A stretch of 64,000 nt of DNA from contig JAEUNL010000014.1 of the NCBI GenBank assembly GCA_016791115.1, positions 1 to 64,000 on the forward strand, read 5' to 3'. Origin of the DNA: Rhodocyclaceae bacterium. Lineage in GTDB: Bacteria; Pseudomonadota; Gammaproteobacteria; Burkholderiales; Rhodocyclaceae. Below the pieces are notes generated by a model that ran no database searches, had not been told where the DNA came from, and worked only from the letters and a program-made list of their open reading frames with translations. The position numbers were made by a program, and so were the translations under genes. Shown here piece after piece: positions 46,793-58,400 of the stretch (positions are counted from its first letter, which is position 1; each line of letters opens with the position of its first letter).

Positions 46793-47293
46793 ATGGATCC
46801 GCAGACTGACCAACTCGTTCGACGCCTCGTGTGTGCCTGCCGGCGCAAACGCGGCTTCACCTTGATCGAGATCATCGTCGCGCTGGCGATCTTCGGCATC
46901 CTCGCGACGGTGGCCTATTCTTCCTACACGGAGCAGATCGAGCGATCCAAGCGCACCAAGGCGATCTCCGACATCGGCAGCATCCAGCTTGCGATCATGC
47001 GCTACGAGTCCAGCAACGGTGCCTTGCCCGATGCGCTCACGGATATCGATCCCAAGGGCATCAAGGATCCGTGGGGCAACGCCTATGTGTACACCAATCT
47101 CGGCGCGAAGGGCTCCGCCAAGGATCGCCGCCAGGATCACAAGCTCAATCCGATCAACTCGGACTTCGACCTGTTCAGCCCGGGCAAGAACGGCGCGTGG
47201 CAGAAGCAGATCACGCAAAAGGACAGCCTGGACGACATCATCCGCGCGCGCGACGGGGCGTTCATCGGTGTCGCGGCGGATTTCTCCCAATGA
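46793..47293 (+). CDS. Type II secretion/type IV pilin-like pseudopilin (GspG-like)
   Basis: A 166-residue protein with a class III prepilin signal: RKRGFTLIEIIVALAIFGIL, cleaved after Gly21 so that Phe is +1 and Glu is +5. After the N-terminal helix comes a GspG-type C-terminal region (AIMRYESSNGALPDALTDI, KDPWGNAYVYTN, NSDFDLFSPGKNGAW) resembling the major pseudopilin calcium-loop area. The start giving MDPQTDQ is chosen because it is the nearest ATG before the signal; it leaves a 21-residue leader. No other gsp or pil gene is in the window. The next gene starts 16 bases later. Confidence 0.85.
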   Translation: MDPQTDQLVRRLVCACRRKRGFTLIEIIVALAIFGILATVAYSSYTEQIERSKRTKAISDIGSIQLAIMRYESSNGALPDALTDIDPKGIKDPWGNAYVYTNLGAKGSAKDRRQDHKLNPINSDFDLFSPGKNGAWQKQITQKDSLDDIIRARDGAFIGVAADFSQ

Positions 47294-47309
47294 CCGAGGC
47301 GGGTAGGTC

Positions 47310-50129
47310 GTGAGCCGCCTGCGCATCGACGGAGCCTTTCTGCGTAGCGCCGTCGCGCGGCGCGTCCTGCTGTCTTTCCTTCTCGCTGCCTTTCTGCCTG
47401 CCGTTTCCATGGCGGTCGTGGGTTGGCTCCAGATCAATGAGGTTGTGGCCCGGCTGGCGACGCGACAGCTCGATCAGGCGGCCAGTGCCTACGGCAGGTC
47501 GACCTATGACCGCCTTCTCGGCGGAGAGTTGATGCTCGGGGAGATTGCCCGCCCGCTGCGGGCCGGGGGGGCGGTTACGGGAGCCGGACATCGCGAAACG
47601 CTTGGGCAGTTCTTCCGGGCCGTGACCTTGTTTCGAACGGGCGAGTCGCACGCGATCTTCGGCGACCCGCTCGCGCCGGTCGAGCTGACGTCGTCGCAGC
47701 TTGACTGGATGGCCAATGGCAAAACCCTCCTGCTCGACGGCGCGGCCTCGGGACCGCTGCTCCTGATGGCAGTCGATCCGAAAACTGCATCTGCGGGTTT
47801 GTTGATCGCCGAACTCGATCGGGGATTCGTCTGGGGCGACACCGAAATGCTGCCCGGACAGACGGATCTATGCGTTGTCGACAGCAGGATGCGTGTTCTA
47901 GGTTGTTCGAGCGACCGCCATGCGGCCGCGTCAGCCCGCCTGGCAGCCGACGAGAACAAGGATTCCGCCAACATCGTTGCCGGCTTCAATGTCGGACGCT
48001 GGAAGCTCTTTCTCAAGCCGCGTTTCAATAGCGCCGAATGGACGTTCGTGACCTTGCAGCCACGCGAGGTCGGGCAAGCGTCCGTTGCGCGGATCGGGGA
48101 ACTGTTCGCCCGCATCGCCGCGCTCGCCGTGTTTCTCGCGGCGCTGCTCAGCATGGTGCAGATCCGACGCATCCTCGGGCCAATCGAGCAGCTCATCGAC
48201 GCGACACGCCAGTTGCGTCGCGGCCGCCTGGAGCGACCTGTCGAGATCGCGCGCGATGACGAGTTCGGCCAGCTTGCACATTCTTTCAACGGCATGGCCG
48301 GGCAGCTTGCGTTCCAGTTCGATTCCCTCGAGGCGCTCTCGGCGCTCGACAGCCAGATCCTCGGGCATGCCGACACCGAAGAGGTAATCGCGGCCGCGCA
48401 GGCTCGCCTGCTGGCGCAGGCGGGGGTCGCTTGCGTCGGTGTGCTGGTGGTCGACCGCGATGCGCCCGACGGCGGAACGCTCTACCTGCGCCAGTCCGTC
48501 GAACAGGCGATGACGTCGGTGCGCGTCCCGCTGGAACAGGAGCGCTTCGACGGCGGCGCAAGCCGGGAATCGATATCGCTGTTCGATGCGTCGAGCAGCG
48601 ATGCGCCAACCTCAATCGCGCTGATGCGGCGCCTCGGCGCGTCGCACTGTTGCGCGTTGCGCGCCGGCGTCGGCGACGAGCGGCGGGTGATTGTGATCGT
48701 CGGCACGTCCGGGGATGACCGCTTGCCGGACCCGATCGTCGAGCATGCGCGTGCGTTGGGCGATCGCATCCAGATTGCCCTGACTGCCAGCGCGCGCGAA
48801 GAGCAACTGGTGTATCAGGCCCAGCACGATTCGCTGACGCGCCTGCCCAATCGCCTGCTCCTGCTGGACCGCATGGCCCTGGAGCTTGCGCACACCCAGC
48901 GCGACAAGACGCAGCTTGCCATGTTGTTCATCGATCTCGACCGTTTCAAGTATGTCAATGACGTGTTCGGCCATCCGGCGGGTGACGAACTGCTGACCAC
49001 GGTGGGCGAGCGATTGCGCGCCTGCGTGCGCGGTTCCGACACGGTTGCACGGCTCGGCGGAGACGAGTTCGTCGTCATGCTCAGTGGCGTCAGCTCCGCG
49101 CGCGACGTGGCGCAGGTCGCCGGCCAGATCCTGCGCTTCGTCGGCCTGCCGATGACCATCGGCGGCAAGGAAGTTTCGGTGGGCGCGAGCATCGGCATCG
49201 CGCTCGCACCGGCCGACGGCGATGAGCCGTCGGTGCTGCTCAAGCATGCCGACATCGCCATGTATCGCGCGAAGGAGGGGGGCCGCGGCCGCTTCGTGTT
49301 CTTCGAAGAGCGCATGAACACCGAGGTCGTCGAGCGCGCCAACATCGAGCGCGAACTCCGCCTTGCGGTGCCGCGCAAACAATTGAAAGTGGTGTATCAG
49401 CCGCGTGTCAGCATCGCTTCGGGCAGGCTGCGCGGCGTCGAGGCGCTGGTGCGCTGGACGCATCCCGAGTTCGGCGTGGTACCGCCGATGCGCTTCATTC
49501 CGATCGCCGAGGAAATTGGCGTCATCCAGGATATCGGACTCTGGGTTTTGCAAACCGCCTGCCGCCAGGCAGTCGAGTGGCGCGACGCGGGCGTTGCGAT
49601 CGAGTCGATCTCGGTCAATGTGTCGGGTGCGCAACTGCTGGCGAATGACTGGGTCGAGCGGGTCGGCGCGACTCTGGAGGACAGCGGGCTGGCGCCCGGC
49701 GCGCTGGAGCTCGAGGTGACCGAGAACGTGCTGCTCGACAACGAGGAAGCCGTGATCGGTACGCTCAAGCGCATCAAGCAGCTTGGCGTGCGCCTCGCGC
49801 TCGATGACTTCGGCACCGGTTATTCCTCGATGGGCTATCTGCGCCGCATGCCGGTCGACGTGATGAAGATCGACCGCACCTTCATTGCCGATCTGGAGCA
49901 TGACGAAAGCTCGCGCGGCATCGCCCGCGCCATGATCGCGATGGCGCGCAGCCTCAAGATGAGCGTGGTGGCCGAGGGCATCGAGTCGCGCGGCCAGGCG
50001 GAGATGCTGCGCGAGTGGTCGTGCGACGAGGCGCAGGGCTTTTACTACAGCGAGCCGGTCGAGGCCGATGCGGTTGCCGGGATTGCGAGGCAGACGGGCG
50101 ACGTCAGGCCGGCTGCAAACGTGGTTTGA
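47310..50129 (+). CDS. HAMP-GGDEF-EAL cyclic-di-GMP protein
   Basis: Inner-membrane bifunctional protein (939 residues, GTG start). Two helices (about 18-42 and 265-285) flank a periplasmic sensor of about 220 residues. A HAMP domain (RRILGPIEQLIDATRQLRRG), a GAF-like stretch (about 345-490), GGDEF and EAL follow. The cyclase motif RLGGDEFVVML is intact with an RGSD inhibition site; the phosphodiesterase keeps GVEALVRW, SVNVSGAQL, EVTENVLL, LDDFGTGYSSM and AEGIES. It probably shares a transcript with the pseudopilin gene 16 bases upstream. Confidence 0.93.
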   Translation: MSRLRIDGAFLRSAVARRVLLSFLLAAFLPAVSMAVVGWLQINEVVARLATRQLDQAASAYGRSTYDRLLGGELMLGEIARPLRAGGAVTGAGHRETLGQFFRAVTLFRTGESHAIFGDPLAPVELTSSQLDWMANGKTLLLDGAASGPLLLMAVDPKTASAGLLIAELDRGFVWGDTEMLPGQTDLCVVDSRMRVLGCSSDRHAAASARLAADENKDSANIVAGFNVGRWKLFLKPRFNSAEWTFVTLQPREVGQASVARIGELFARIAALAVFLAALLSMVQIRRILGPIEQLIDATRQLRRGRLERPVEIARDDEFGQLAHSFNGMAGQLAFQFDSLEALSALDSQILGHADTEEVIAAAQARLLAQAGVACVGVLVVDRDAPDGGTLYLRQSVEQAMTSVRVPLEQERFDGGASRESISLFDASSSDAPTSIALMRRLGASHCCALRAGVGDERRVIVIVGTSGDDRLPDPIVEHARALGDRIQIALTASAREEQLVYQAQHDSLTRLPNRLLLLDRMALELAHTQRDKTQLAMLFIDLDRFKYVNDVFGHPAGDELLTTVGERLRACVRGSDTVARLGGDEFVVMLSGVSSARDVAQVAGQILRFVGLPMTIGGKEVSVGASIGIALAPADGDEPSVLLKHADIAMYRAKEGGRGRFVFFEERMNTEVVERANIERELRLAVPRKQLKVVYQPRVSIASGRLRGVEALVRWTHPEFGVVPPMRFIPIAEEIGVIQDIGLWVLQTACRQAVEWRDAGVAIESISVNVSGAQLLANDWVERVGATLEDSGLAPGALELEVTENVLLDNEEAVIGTLKRIKQLGVRLALDDFGTGYSSMGYLRRMPVDVMKIDRTFIADLEHDESSRGIARAMIAMARSLKMSVVAEGIESRGQAEMLREWSCDEAQGFYYSEPVEADAVAGIARQTGDVRPAANVV

Positions 50130-50140
50130 AGCAGCCCGAA

Positions 50141-52492
50141 TCAGGGCTCGAACTCGACGTCCACCGTCCTTGAATCCGCCGCGCCCGCGGCATCCACTGC
50201 GCGCAGCACATAGCGTCCGGGTTGGGCCGGGTTCCACGCCAGGCTCTCGCCAGCGCCGGAGCGCCCGACGAACCCCTGATTGGCGAACCAGAACAGCTCG
50301 GTGCTGCTCGCGCCGTCGGCGCGCAGCGCGATCGGCACCGGTTTCGACAGGCGTACCGCGTAGGTCACGCCGCGCAGCGGGGAGACGATCTGCGGCACGT
50401 CGCCATTGGCAGGCGCATCGCCTGTGCAGTCGGGCAGAGGTGGCGGCTCGCGACGCGGCATGCCTGCCTCGCGGAACAGGCGCAGCATGTCGCTCGGCCA
50501 GAACTCGTGGATCTCGCGGCGCGTGAATTCGCCCGCGCCACACGTCGGTCGGTTGGTGCGCGAATCGATGTAAACCGCGCGGTGCAAGGTCGAGTGGCGG
50601 ATCGGCGACTTGCCGGGCAGGAACCAGGTGCTGACCGTCTGCGGGCAGTACGCGTTCGGCAGATCGCCGCTGGCTGCGCACACGTCGACTTTCGCGACGT
50701 GGGCAGGCGGCACGCGTGGCGCATCGGGCGGGTCGAGACCTTGCGCGCGCAAACTGTCGACGATCTGGAAAAACAGGGGCGCTGCGGTCTTGACACCGAT
50801 GAAGGCCGGGTTGCTGCTGCCGTCGAAATTGCCGACCCATACCACCAGCACGTGACGGCCGAACACGCCGGCCGACCACGCATCGCGGAAGCCCCACGAC
50901 GTGCCGGTTTTCCACGAGACTGCGCGCGGTGCCGGCATGCCGGTATCGGGCCGCGGATTGGCAGCGAGCATGTCGAGTGTCACGAATGCGGCTTCCTCGG
51001 ATAGCACGCGCATGTCTTCGCTATCCTGGCTGGCGGAATCTGCACGCCAGGACAAGGGCCGCATCACGCCGCCGTTGGCAAGCATTGCGTACAGCCTCGC
51101 CAGCTCCGCCATCGTCACCTCGCCGCCGCCGAGCGCGAGCGCGAGTCCGTAGTGCGATTCGCTCGCCATGCGCGATACGCCCGCGTTCTTCAGGAAGTCG
51201 TACAAATTTGGCCGCGACAGCTTCGCCGACACCGCGACGGCAGGTACGTTGCGGCTGCGCACCAGCGCATCCTGTGCGCTGATCGGCCCGACGAAGCGGC
51301 CGTCGAAATTCTCGGGACTGAAAGGGCCGAACGATGTCGGGGCGTCCTTCAGCATGCTGCGCGGATGCAGGATGCCCTGGTCGAGCGCCAGCGCATAGAT
51401 GAAGGGCTTGAGCGTCGAACCGGGCGAGCGCTTTGCCGCGGTGCCGTTGACCTGGCCGTCGATGCCGGCGTCGAAGTAGTCTGCCGAACCGACCAGTGCC
51501 CTTGCTCGCATCGTCTGCGCGTCGACCAGCAGCGCCGAGGCGTTGCGCACACCGATGCTGCGATTGCTCTCGACGTATTGGCGGACCGCGCGTTCGAGCG
51601 TGGTTTGCAGCCGCAGGTCGATGCTGGAATGGATCTCGCCACGTGCCTCGTCGCCGTCGTGCAGCAGCGCGTCGGTCAGGTGCGGCGCGCGGAACGGCAG
51701 TTGCGCGCTGGAACTTGGCCGCAGCGGCAGCCGCATGTCGGCAACGAACTTTGTGTCTTCGGGGTGAGCGTCGCGCCAGCGCAGCCACAAGCGCCCACGT
51801 GCTTCGTCCAGCTCGGGCGGCAAACCGGTACCCGGCCGTGCCGCCATGCGGCGCCGCGGATTCTGCGGGATCACCGCCAGCGCCAGGGCTTCGGGCAGAT
51901 TGAGGTCGTGCGCACGCTTGTGGAAGTAGATCAGGCTCGCCGCGCCGACGCCCTCGATGTTGCCGCCGTAGGGCGCGACATTCAGGTAGGCCTCGAGGAT
52001 GTCGCGCTTCGAGTAGCGTGCCTCGAGCCACAATGCCAGCGCGATCTGCTGCAGCTTGCCGCGGATCGAGCGGCTGTCGATGCCGTAAAGGCGACGCGCC
52101 AGTTGCATGGTGATCGTCGAGCCGCCCTGGCGCGATTCGTTGGCAAATGTCGCCCAGGCGCTGCGCACCAGGGCCGCCGGGTTGACGCCCGGATGCCACT
52201 TGAACCAGCGATCCTCGTAGAGCTGCACCGCCTGCGGCAGGCGCGGCGAGACGTCGTCGAGCCGCACCCAGAGCCGGTACTGCTGGTCGTCGGCGAGCGT
52301 CAGGCGCAGCAGTTCACCGCTTTCGGCGTAAATGGCGGTCGAACGTGCAACGCGCGTCGACAGCGGGTCGGCGGGCAGCATGCGCAGCACGAGCGCAAGC
52401 GCTGCCAGGCCGGCCAGCACCCGGAGCGGCCAGCGCAGCCGGCGGCGCTGCAATCGCGACATCAGGAGGGCGAGGCAGGCTGCCGCACGCAT
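50141..52492 (-). CDS. pbpC: Penicillin-binding protein 1C
   Basis: Periplasmic peptidoglycan synthase anchored by one helix, 783 residues. The glycosyltransferase domain has YEDRWFKWHPGVNPAALVRS and RQGGSTITMQLARRLYGI. The transpeptidase domain has SPGSTLKPFIYALALDQG (SxxK serine), SRNVPAVAVS and KTGTSWGFRDAWSAG (KTG), and a C-terminal BiPBP_C-like domain follows with ISPLRGVTYAVRL. It starts four bases after the alpha-2-macroglobulin stop, the classic yfhM-pbpC pair. Confidence 0.95.
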   Translation of the reverse strand: MRAAACLALLMSRLQRRRLRWPLRVLAGLAALALVLRMLPADPLSTRVARSTAIYAESGELLRLTLADDQQYRLWVRLDDVSPRLPQAVQLYEDRWFKWHPGVNPAALVRSAWATFANESRQGGSTITMQLARRLYGIDSRSIRGKLQQIALALWLEARYSKRDILEAYLNVAPYGGNIEGVGAASLIYFHKRAHDLNLPEALALAVIPQNPRRRMAARPGTGLPPELDEARGRLWLRWRDAHPEDTKFVADMRLPLRPSSSAQLPFRAPHLTDALLHDGDEARGEIHSSIDLRLQTTLERAVRQYVESNRSIGVRNASALLVDAQTMRARALVGSADYFDAGIDGQVNGTAAKRSPGSTLKPFIYALALDQGILHPRSMLKDAPTSFGPFSPENFDGRFVGPISAQDALVRSRNVPAVAVSAKLSRPNLYDFLKNAGVSRMASESHYGLALALGGGEVTMAELARLYAMLANGGVMRPLSWRADSASQDSEDMRVLSEEAAFVTLDMLAANPRPDTGMPAPRAVSWKTGTSWGFRDAWSAGVFGRHVLVVWVGNFDGSSNPAFIGVKTAAPLFFQIVDSLRAQGLDPPDAPRVPPAHVAKVDVCAASGDLPNAYCPQTVSTWFLPGKSPIRHSTLHRAVYIDSRTNRPTCGAGEFTRREIHEFWPSDMLRLFREAGMPRREPPPLPDCTGDAPANGDVPQIVSPLRGVTYAVRLSKPVPIALRADGASSTELFWFANQGFVGRSGAGESLAWNPAQPGRYVLRAVDAAGAADSRTVDVEFEP

Positions 52493-52496
52493 CGAC

Positions 52497-55400
52497 TTAT
52501 CGTGCGGCCTTCTCGACCTTCAGCACGCCTGCCGTGGACCGCGCCTGCACACCGCGCTCGTACATCGATTCCGCATAGGCGGGCGGCACCGTGAACTGGC
52601 CGGCGTTGGTCGCCTTGATGCGGTAGCTGAACTCGGCCGTATTGCGATTTGCGCTGCCGTAGAACACGACGCGATCCTCGCGGATGTCGGCGTATTCCAT
52701 GTTCCAGTTACCGCGCGTGCCGAGCGGGTTGCTCGGCGCCGCAGCGCTTTCGCCTTCCCGCGGCGCACTCTGCGTCTGCAGCACCGGTTCGAAACCGCCC
52801 GGGAGCAGATCGACGATGGCGAGGTTGGGCACGAAATCGCGATCCACCGCGCGCAGGCGTACCCGGACCACAACCTCATCGCCGATCCTGATCGACTTGA
52901 GCGGATTGCCCTTGTCATCCACATACTCGCGGATGATCTCGACGCCGTTCTTTAGCTCGGATTTGGGCGGTGCGCGGTCGAAGCCGCTCTCGGTGATCGC
53001 GTAGTAGCCGGTCAGATCACCGTCGCTACCGAAGCGCAGCCTGGCCATGCCGGGCGAGAAGGCCACGCGCGGCACCAGGTTGTCGGGCAGGGCAAGGGCC
53101 TTCGCCTGGCCCCTGGCGTCGATCTCGGCGATCGACATCTTGCCGAGCGTGCCGGCGCCGACGTTGGCCGCGTAGGCGTCAAGCGCGAGGATGGTCCATG
53201 CGGCCGACAGGGTGTTGAAGCGGTTGTCGGCCACCGGTTTCATCATCGCGATCATGCTTTCCGCAGGCAATGTCTTGGCGCGCGCCGGGAAATGGCGCGA
53301 CAGCACGTAAAGCGTCGCCGCGTCGCGAATCAGCGGATCGTAGTAATCGACGTAGGCAAACGGCTGGCCTCGTTTCACCAGCTGTTCGGCGGGCGGCGCG
53401 ATCAACTGTGCCGCGAGGCTCTCCTGCTTGAGCAGCTGGTACGAGGCGGCGAGCCACACCGCGACGAGATCGTCCTGCCATTTCTTTGGATACTTCGCGT
53501 CCAGCGTCTCGCGCAGGCTGGTCAGCATCGCCGTGGTGACGACGCCCTGGCGCGTCAGCAGGTACGCCGCCTGGGCGCGCGTGCGGGCGCGATAGAGGTC
53601 TTTTGCCGGGGAAGCGGCCAACTGCTGCAGGTAGTCGAGGCCGAGTTGCACCATGTCCTGCGGCACCGGCTCGCCGCGCTCGCGCGCTTCGAGCAGCAAC
53701 TGGATCGCATGCACCGAGGCGAACTCGTCAGGCTGCACCGAAGCCGCCCAGAGGCCGAATCCGCCTTCGGCATTCTGGCGCGTGCGCAGCACACGGATCA
53801 CCTCGTCGAGCCCGCGGCCCTTCTTCGCGCCGCCGATCGGCGCAAACTCCGGCCGTTTGCCGAGCACCAGTGCCGGCATCGCCGCACTGACCAGTTGCTC
53901 GGTGCACAGATGCGGATAGTCGGCGAGGTAGGCAGACAGGCCCGCGGCCGCGACCAGCGGCAGCGGCGACACCGCGGCTTCGCGGCGTGCGAACGCGTCG
54001 TGCAGGTCGCGCTGCACCGGCACTTCTATCGAGCCCTTGAAGCTGCCGACGGTCACCACGGTCGCATGCGGCGTGGCCGGTCGCACGCTGGTGTCGGTCG
54101 CCAGTTTGGCCGACTTGGTAGAGCCCTTGTCCGAGAGCGATGCGGTGAAATCGAGCGTCGCGGAGCCGAGTTGGGCGGCCGCGCCGTCGCGCGCCTTGAC
54201 GCGGAACAGCGCCACGCCTTCGCGCAGTTCGGCAATTTCGAGCTTCTGCGTCGCGTCGCCGACGACTTCCAGATGCGGCGAAACGGCAAGGGTCACTGCG
54301 ACCTGCGGCGTCTTGCCCGAACCGGCGACGTTGTTGGCGACGCCGACGCTGACCTCGAACTCGTCGCCGGGCGCCACCATGCCCGGCACGTTGGGCGAGA
54401 GCACGAAGTCGCCGCGCACCAGCGACTTGCTTTGCGCGATGCCGATGGTCTTGTCGTTGATCGCGACGGCCATCACGCGCATCGAACCATTGAAGGTGTC
54501 CGGAACGGCGTAGGCGAACTCGCGCTCGCCGCTGACATCGACGATGCCCGACCAGAACACCGCCGGCTTGTCGCGCTTTCGCTTGAACGGGTTGAGGTGC
54601 TTGCCCAATGCCCCTTCTGCGTCGCCGCCGGGCGCGGCGGCGGCCATCAGTTTCTTGAACTCGGGCAGGATCAGGTCGAGGATCTGGCTGGTGCGCACGT
54701 CGAGCGAACGCTTCTGGAAGAAATGCGCCAGCGGATCGGCATTCTGGTAGCGCGCAACCTGCAGGATGCCTTCGTCGACCGCGAACACGACGGCGCGCGT
54801 CGGCTCGGCAGCGGCGAGCTTCATCTTCAGCACCTGGCCGGGCTTGACCAGTTCCGGCGAGTTCAGCACCAGCTTGTTGGTGCGCTGCGCGAGGCTGGTC
54901 GCAAAGGGCACGATGCCGTATGACAAGGGGCTCATGAAGATCTCGTCCGACGATGGGTCGCGCACGAACTGCACGCTGACGTAGCCGTTGCCCTCGAAAT
55001 CCTTCGGCAGTCGGATCTTCTGCACCGAGGCGGTGCTGTCGGTCTTGAACCACTGCTGCGCATAGACTTTGTCGCGCTCGATGGTGATCAGGCCGGCGCC
55101 GACGTAGGGCGCGCGGATGTTGATCTCGATCTCGTCGCCCGGCGCGTAGTCCTTGCGGTTGAGCGTGAGCTGCAGCTCGGCGTTGCGTTCGAGCGAGCGG
55201 GTGACGTTGCCCTTGCCGGCAACGCTGTATTCGACGCGGTTGAGTTCGAGCCCCTTCGCGTTGCGCACCACGTAGGCGAAGTTGCCCGGCGTATCGCTGG
55301 CCAGCGCCAGCGTATGGCCGGTTGCCGGAATCGAGAACGGCATCTCCTTGATCAGCACTTCCTTCTTGCGTGACTCGTACTTGTAGAGGCCGCTGTCCTG

Positions 55401-58400
55401 CTTCGTCAGCACCGAGACATATTTGCGCTCGACATGCTGCAGCGTGAGTTCGCCGGCCGCGGTCTTCTTTGCCGCGGGGTCGATCGCAATCAGCGACACC
55501 TTGCGCTCGGCGCCGCGCGACACGTAGGCAAGGTCGCCATCGGCCTTGTAGCCGACCAGGAACGGCAGTTCGGAAACCAGGCTCGCCGTCTCGGCAGCGA
55601 CGCTGCGGCCGCCTTCCGCCTCGAAGGCGCGTGCCAGCACATGCAGCCGATAGGTCGCACGCGCGTACTTGTCGAGCCCGAGGTCGAACTCGGCGTCGCC
55701 TTTTTCGTTGGTCTTGCCATCCGCCAGCTTGTCGCTGTAGCCCTCCTTGGCGCGCTGCGGATCGTAGAACGTGTAGTCCGGGTAGCTGCGGAAGGCCGGG
55801 TAGGCCGGCGACAGCGTCAACGTGGCTTCGATGCGCCGGTTCTCGGCCGCGGTGCCGAACAGGTTCTGCACGTTGATGCGCGCCCTGAGATCCTTCGGGT
55901 GCACCCAGCCCTCGACGACCTCGGTCGACAGGTGTGCCGTCACCTTCATGCGGTCGGGCAGGAACTCCTGCACCTTGACCTGCGTGCTGCCGATCTGCTG
56001 GTGTGCGCGGCCGTCCTTCACCGTGTACAGGTTGACCGTGTAATTGCCGGTCGGCGAGGTGTCGAGCGTCGCGTGCGAGAGTTCGTTGAAGCCGCCGGCC
56101 GCCAGCTTGATCTTCTCGCGCTTCACGACGAGCCCGCGCGCGTCGAGCACCTCGGTTTCGAGCGGCAGGCCGGCGAGGCTCTTCGCCGTCTCCTTGCCCC
56201 AGTTGGCCGCCTTGACCACCATGCCGATGTGGAAGGTGTCGCCCGGCCGGTAGATGCCGCGGTCGGAGAACAGATAGGCGCCGAGTTGATCCGCGCTGCG
56301 CGCATTGGCGATGCCGCCGACATCGAAGCGCGAGACATCGAGGCTGTGGTCACCCTTGCCGAGCGGCAGGAAGCTCATGTCGCCGGCCTTCTTTACCAGA
56401 TACATCAGCGGCGCACGTTCGCGCACCAGTTTGTCGGCCTGGGGGAAGCGCACCATGCCTTGCGCGTCGGTGGCCTGCGAGCCAAGCGTGGCGCCGTTCT
56501 TGGCGACCAGGTCGACCATTGCGCCGGCCACCGGCAGGCCGCTGGCAATCGACTGCACGAAGATCACCTGCGTGCCGTCGCTCTCGCGCTTGGCCAGGAT
56601 GCCGAGGTCCGTGACGAGGATCAGACGCTTGTCCACGCGCTGGCCCGGGTCGATCTGCTCGACCTCCTGGCCATCGCCTTCCGCGCCGTCGGGCAGCGGC
56701 TCGGGCTCGGCCTGCGGTGCGCCGTTCTCGGCAGCGGGGTCGTAGCCCTGTACGCTCAGCAGGAAGATGCCGCGCTTGTCATCGCCGTCCTTGCGCAGGT
56801 ATTCGGAGAGGTCGACCGCCTCGTAGTGCGCGCGGCCGTGCTTCAGGCTGGTCAGCGGCACCTTTCGCTCGAAGCGTTCCGCGAGATTGTCCGGGCCGAA
56901 GCTGCCGTAGAACTCGGGCTTGCTGAAGTTGCCGCTTGCCTGTGAAACGAGGTGCTGCAACTGGCCGGGCAGGACGCGGCCGATCTCGACCTTCACGCCG
57001 GGCAGGTCGCGCACCAGCACTGCCACCTTGCGTTCCCCCGACAGCGCCAGCAGCGAGCCCTGGCTCAGGATGCGCAGTTCCGACGGGAAGGGCGGCACCT
57101 GCACGATGCGCTGGTCGCGTTCGCCGAGGATATAGCCGCCGAAGGACTTGACGCCTTTCTCGGTCTGCACCAGCAGATAGCGGCCGACGTCGGCCTTGAA
57201 CTTGAACGAGTGCGTCTCGGTCTGTTCGCGTTCGGCCGCGATCGCGTTGAGTTCGAGCTTCCTGCCGGCCTTGAGAATGGCCGGCGTGACTTCGCTCGGG
57301 TCGCCCCAGGCGTAGGGCTGGGTGCGGTCCTGCTCTTTCGTGTCGGGGTGATGCACCGGGAGCAGCCACACGCCAACCGCCTTCTGCATTTCCTTCTCAT
57401 GCACTGCTGCCGACGTCTGCAGCACCATCACCTGCTCGGGATCGTTCTGGTCGTTGGTCACGACGGTCGGCATCACTTCGCCGATGGTCAGGCTGTAGAG
57501 GCCGGGAATCGCAATGCTCCTGGCGAGCGCCTTGTCCGACGGCGTGCCGCCGCGCGCGGCCTGCACGCCGCGATCGATCGCCACTTCCAGCGACGTTTCC
57601 TCCCTGGGGATCGGCAAGGGCTCGGAATGCAGCCAGGCGTTGAGCTTGAGCTTGTCGTAGCTGACGACGAAGCGCGTCCTGTCGGTGCCGATGCCGAGCA
57701 GGCCGGCATTCGCCCCGGCCATGTGCATGGCCACGCGCTTCTCCAGCGCGGCGCTGTCGACCGGATGGCTGAAATTCAAGCCAACCACGGCTTTCTTGAG
57801 GGCAGGATTGACCGGATCCTGGTAGAACTCGGCGCTGACGATCTGCACCATGAACGCCGGCGCGTGGAACACGAAGTCGTTCGCCGCCAGTCGCGTCTGC
57901 GGCGCCATTGCGCCCTTGCCGAACGTCACCCTGTACTCGGCGCCGACCGGCCAGTCAGCCCTGGGCATGAACTCCAGCGTGCGATCGTCGCGCCAGCGCC
58001 AGGTGCCTTCGATGGCGGGCGAGACGCTGACACCCTGCGTGATTTCCTTGCCGACCAGCGCCAGCGGCGCGGCGCCGCGATCGAACTTGACCACCACCGG
58101 GTTGGGTCTCTTGTCGTTTTCGATTTCGGTGCGAGCAGGGTCGGAAACGGTGAATTTCACTTCGACCGGTTTCGGGCGCGCCTGCCACCATTTCCAGCCT
58201 TGCCAGCCGCCATACCCCGCACCGGCGAGCGCGGCGATCAGCAGCAGGCTCAGCACCGGTCGGGCCGCGGCTGCCCGGCCGAGAATCGTGAGACGGTCCT
58301 GCAACCATGCCAACCAGCGCGGGCACGTCCAGTGCAGTTCGCCGAACAGGGCGGAAAGAAGCCGTCCGAGCAGCACGAATGCAAGGCGGGTCAGGTCGCG

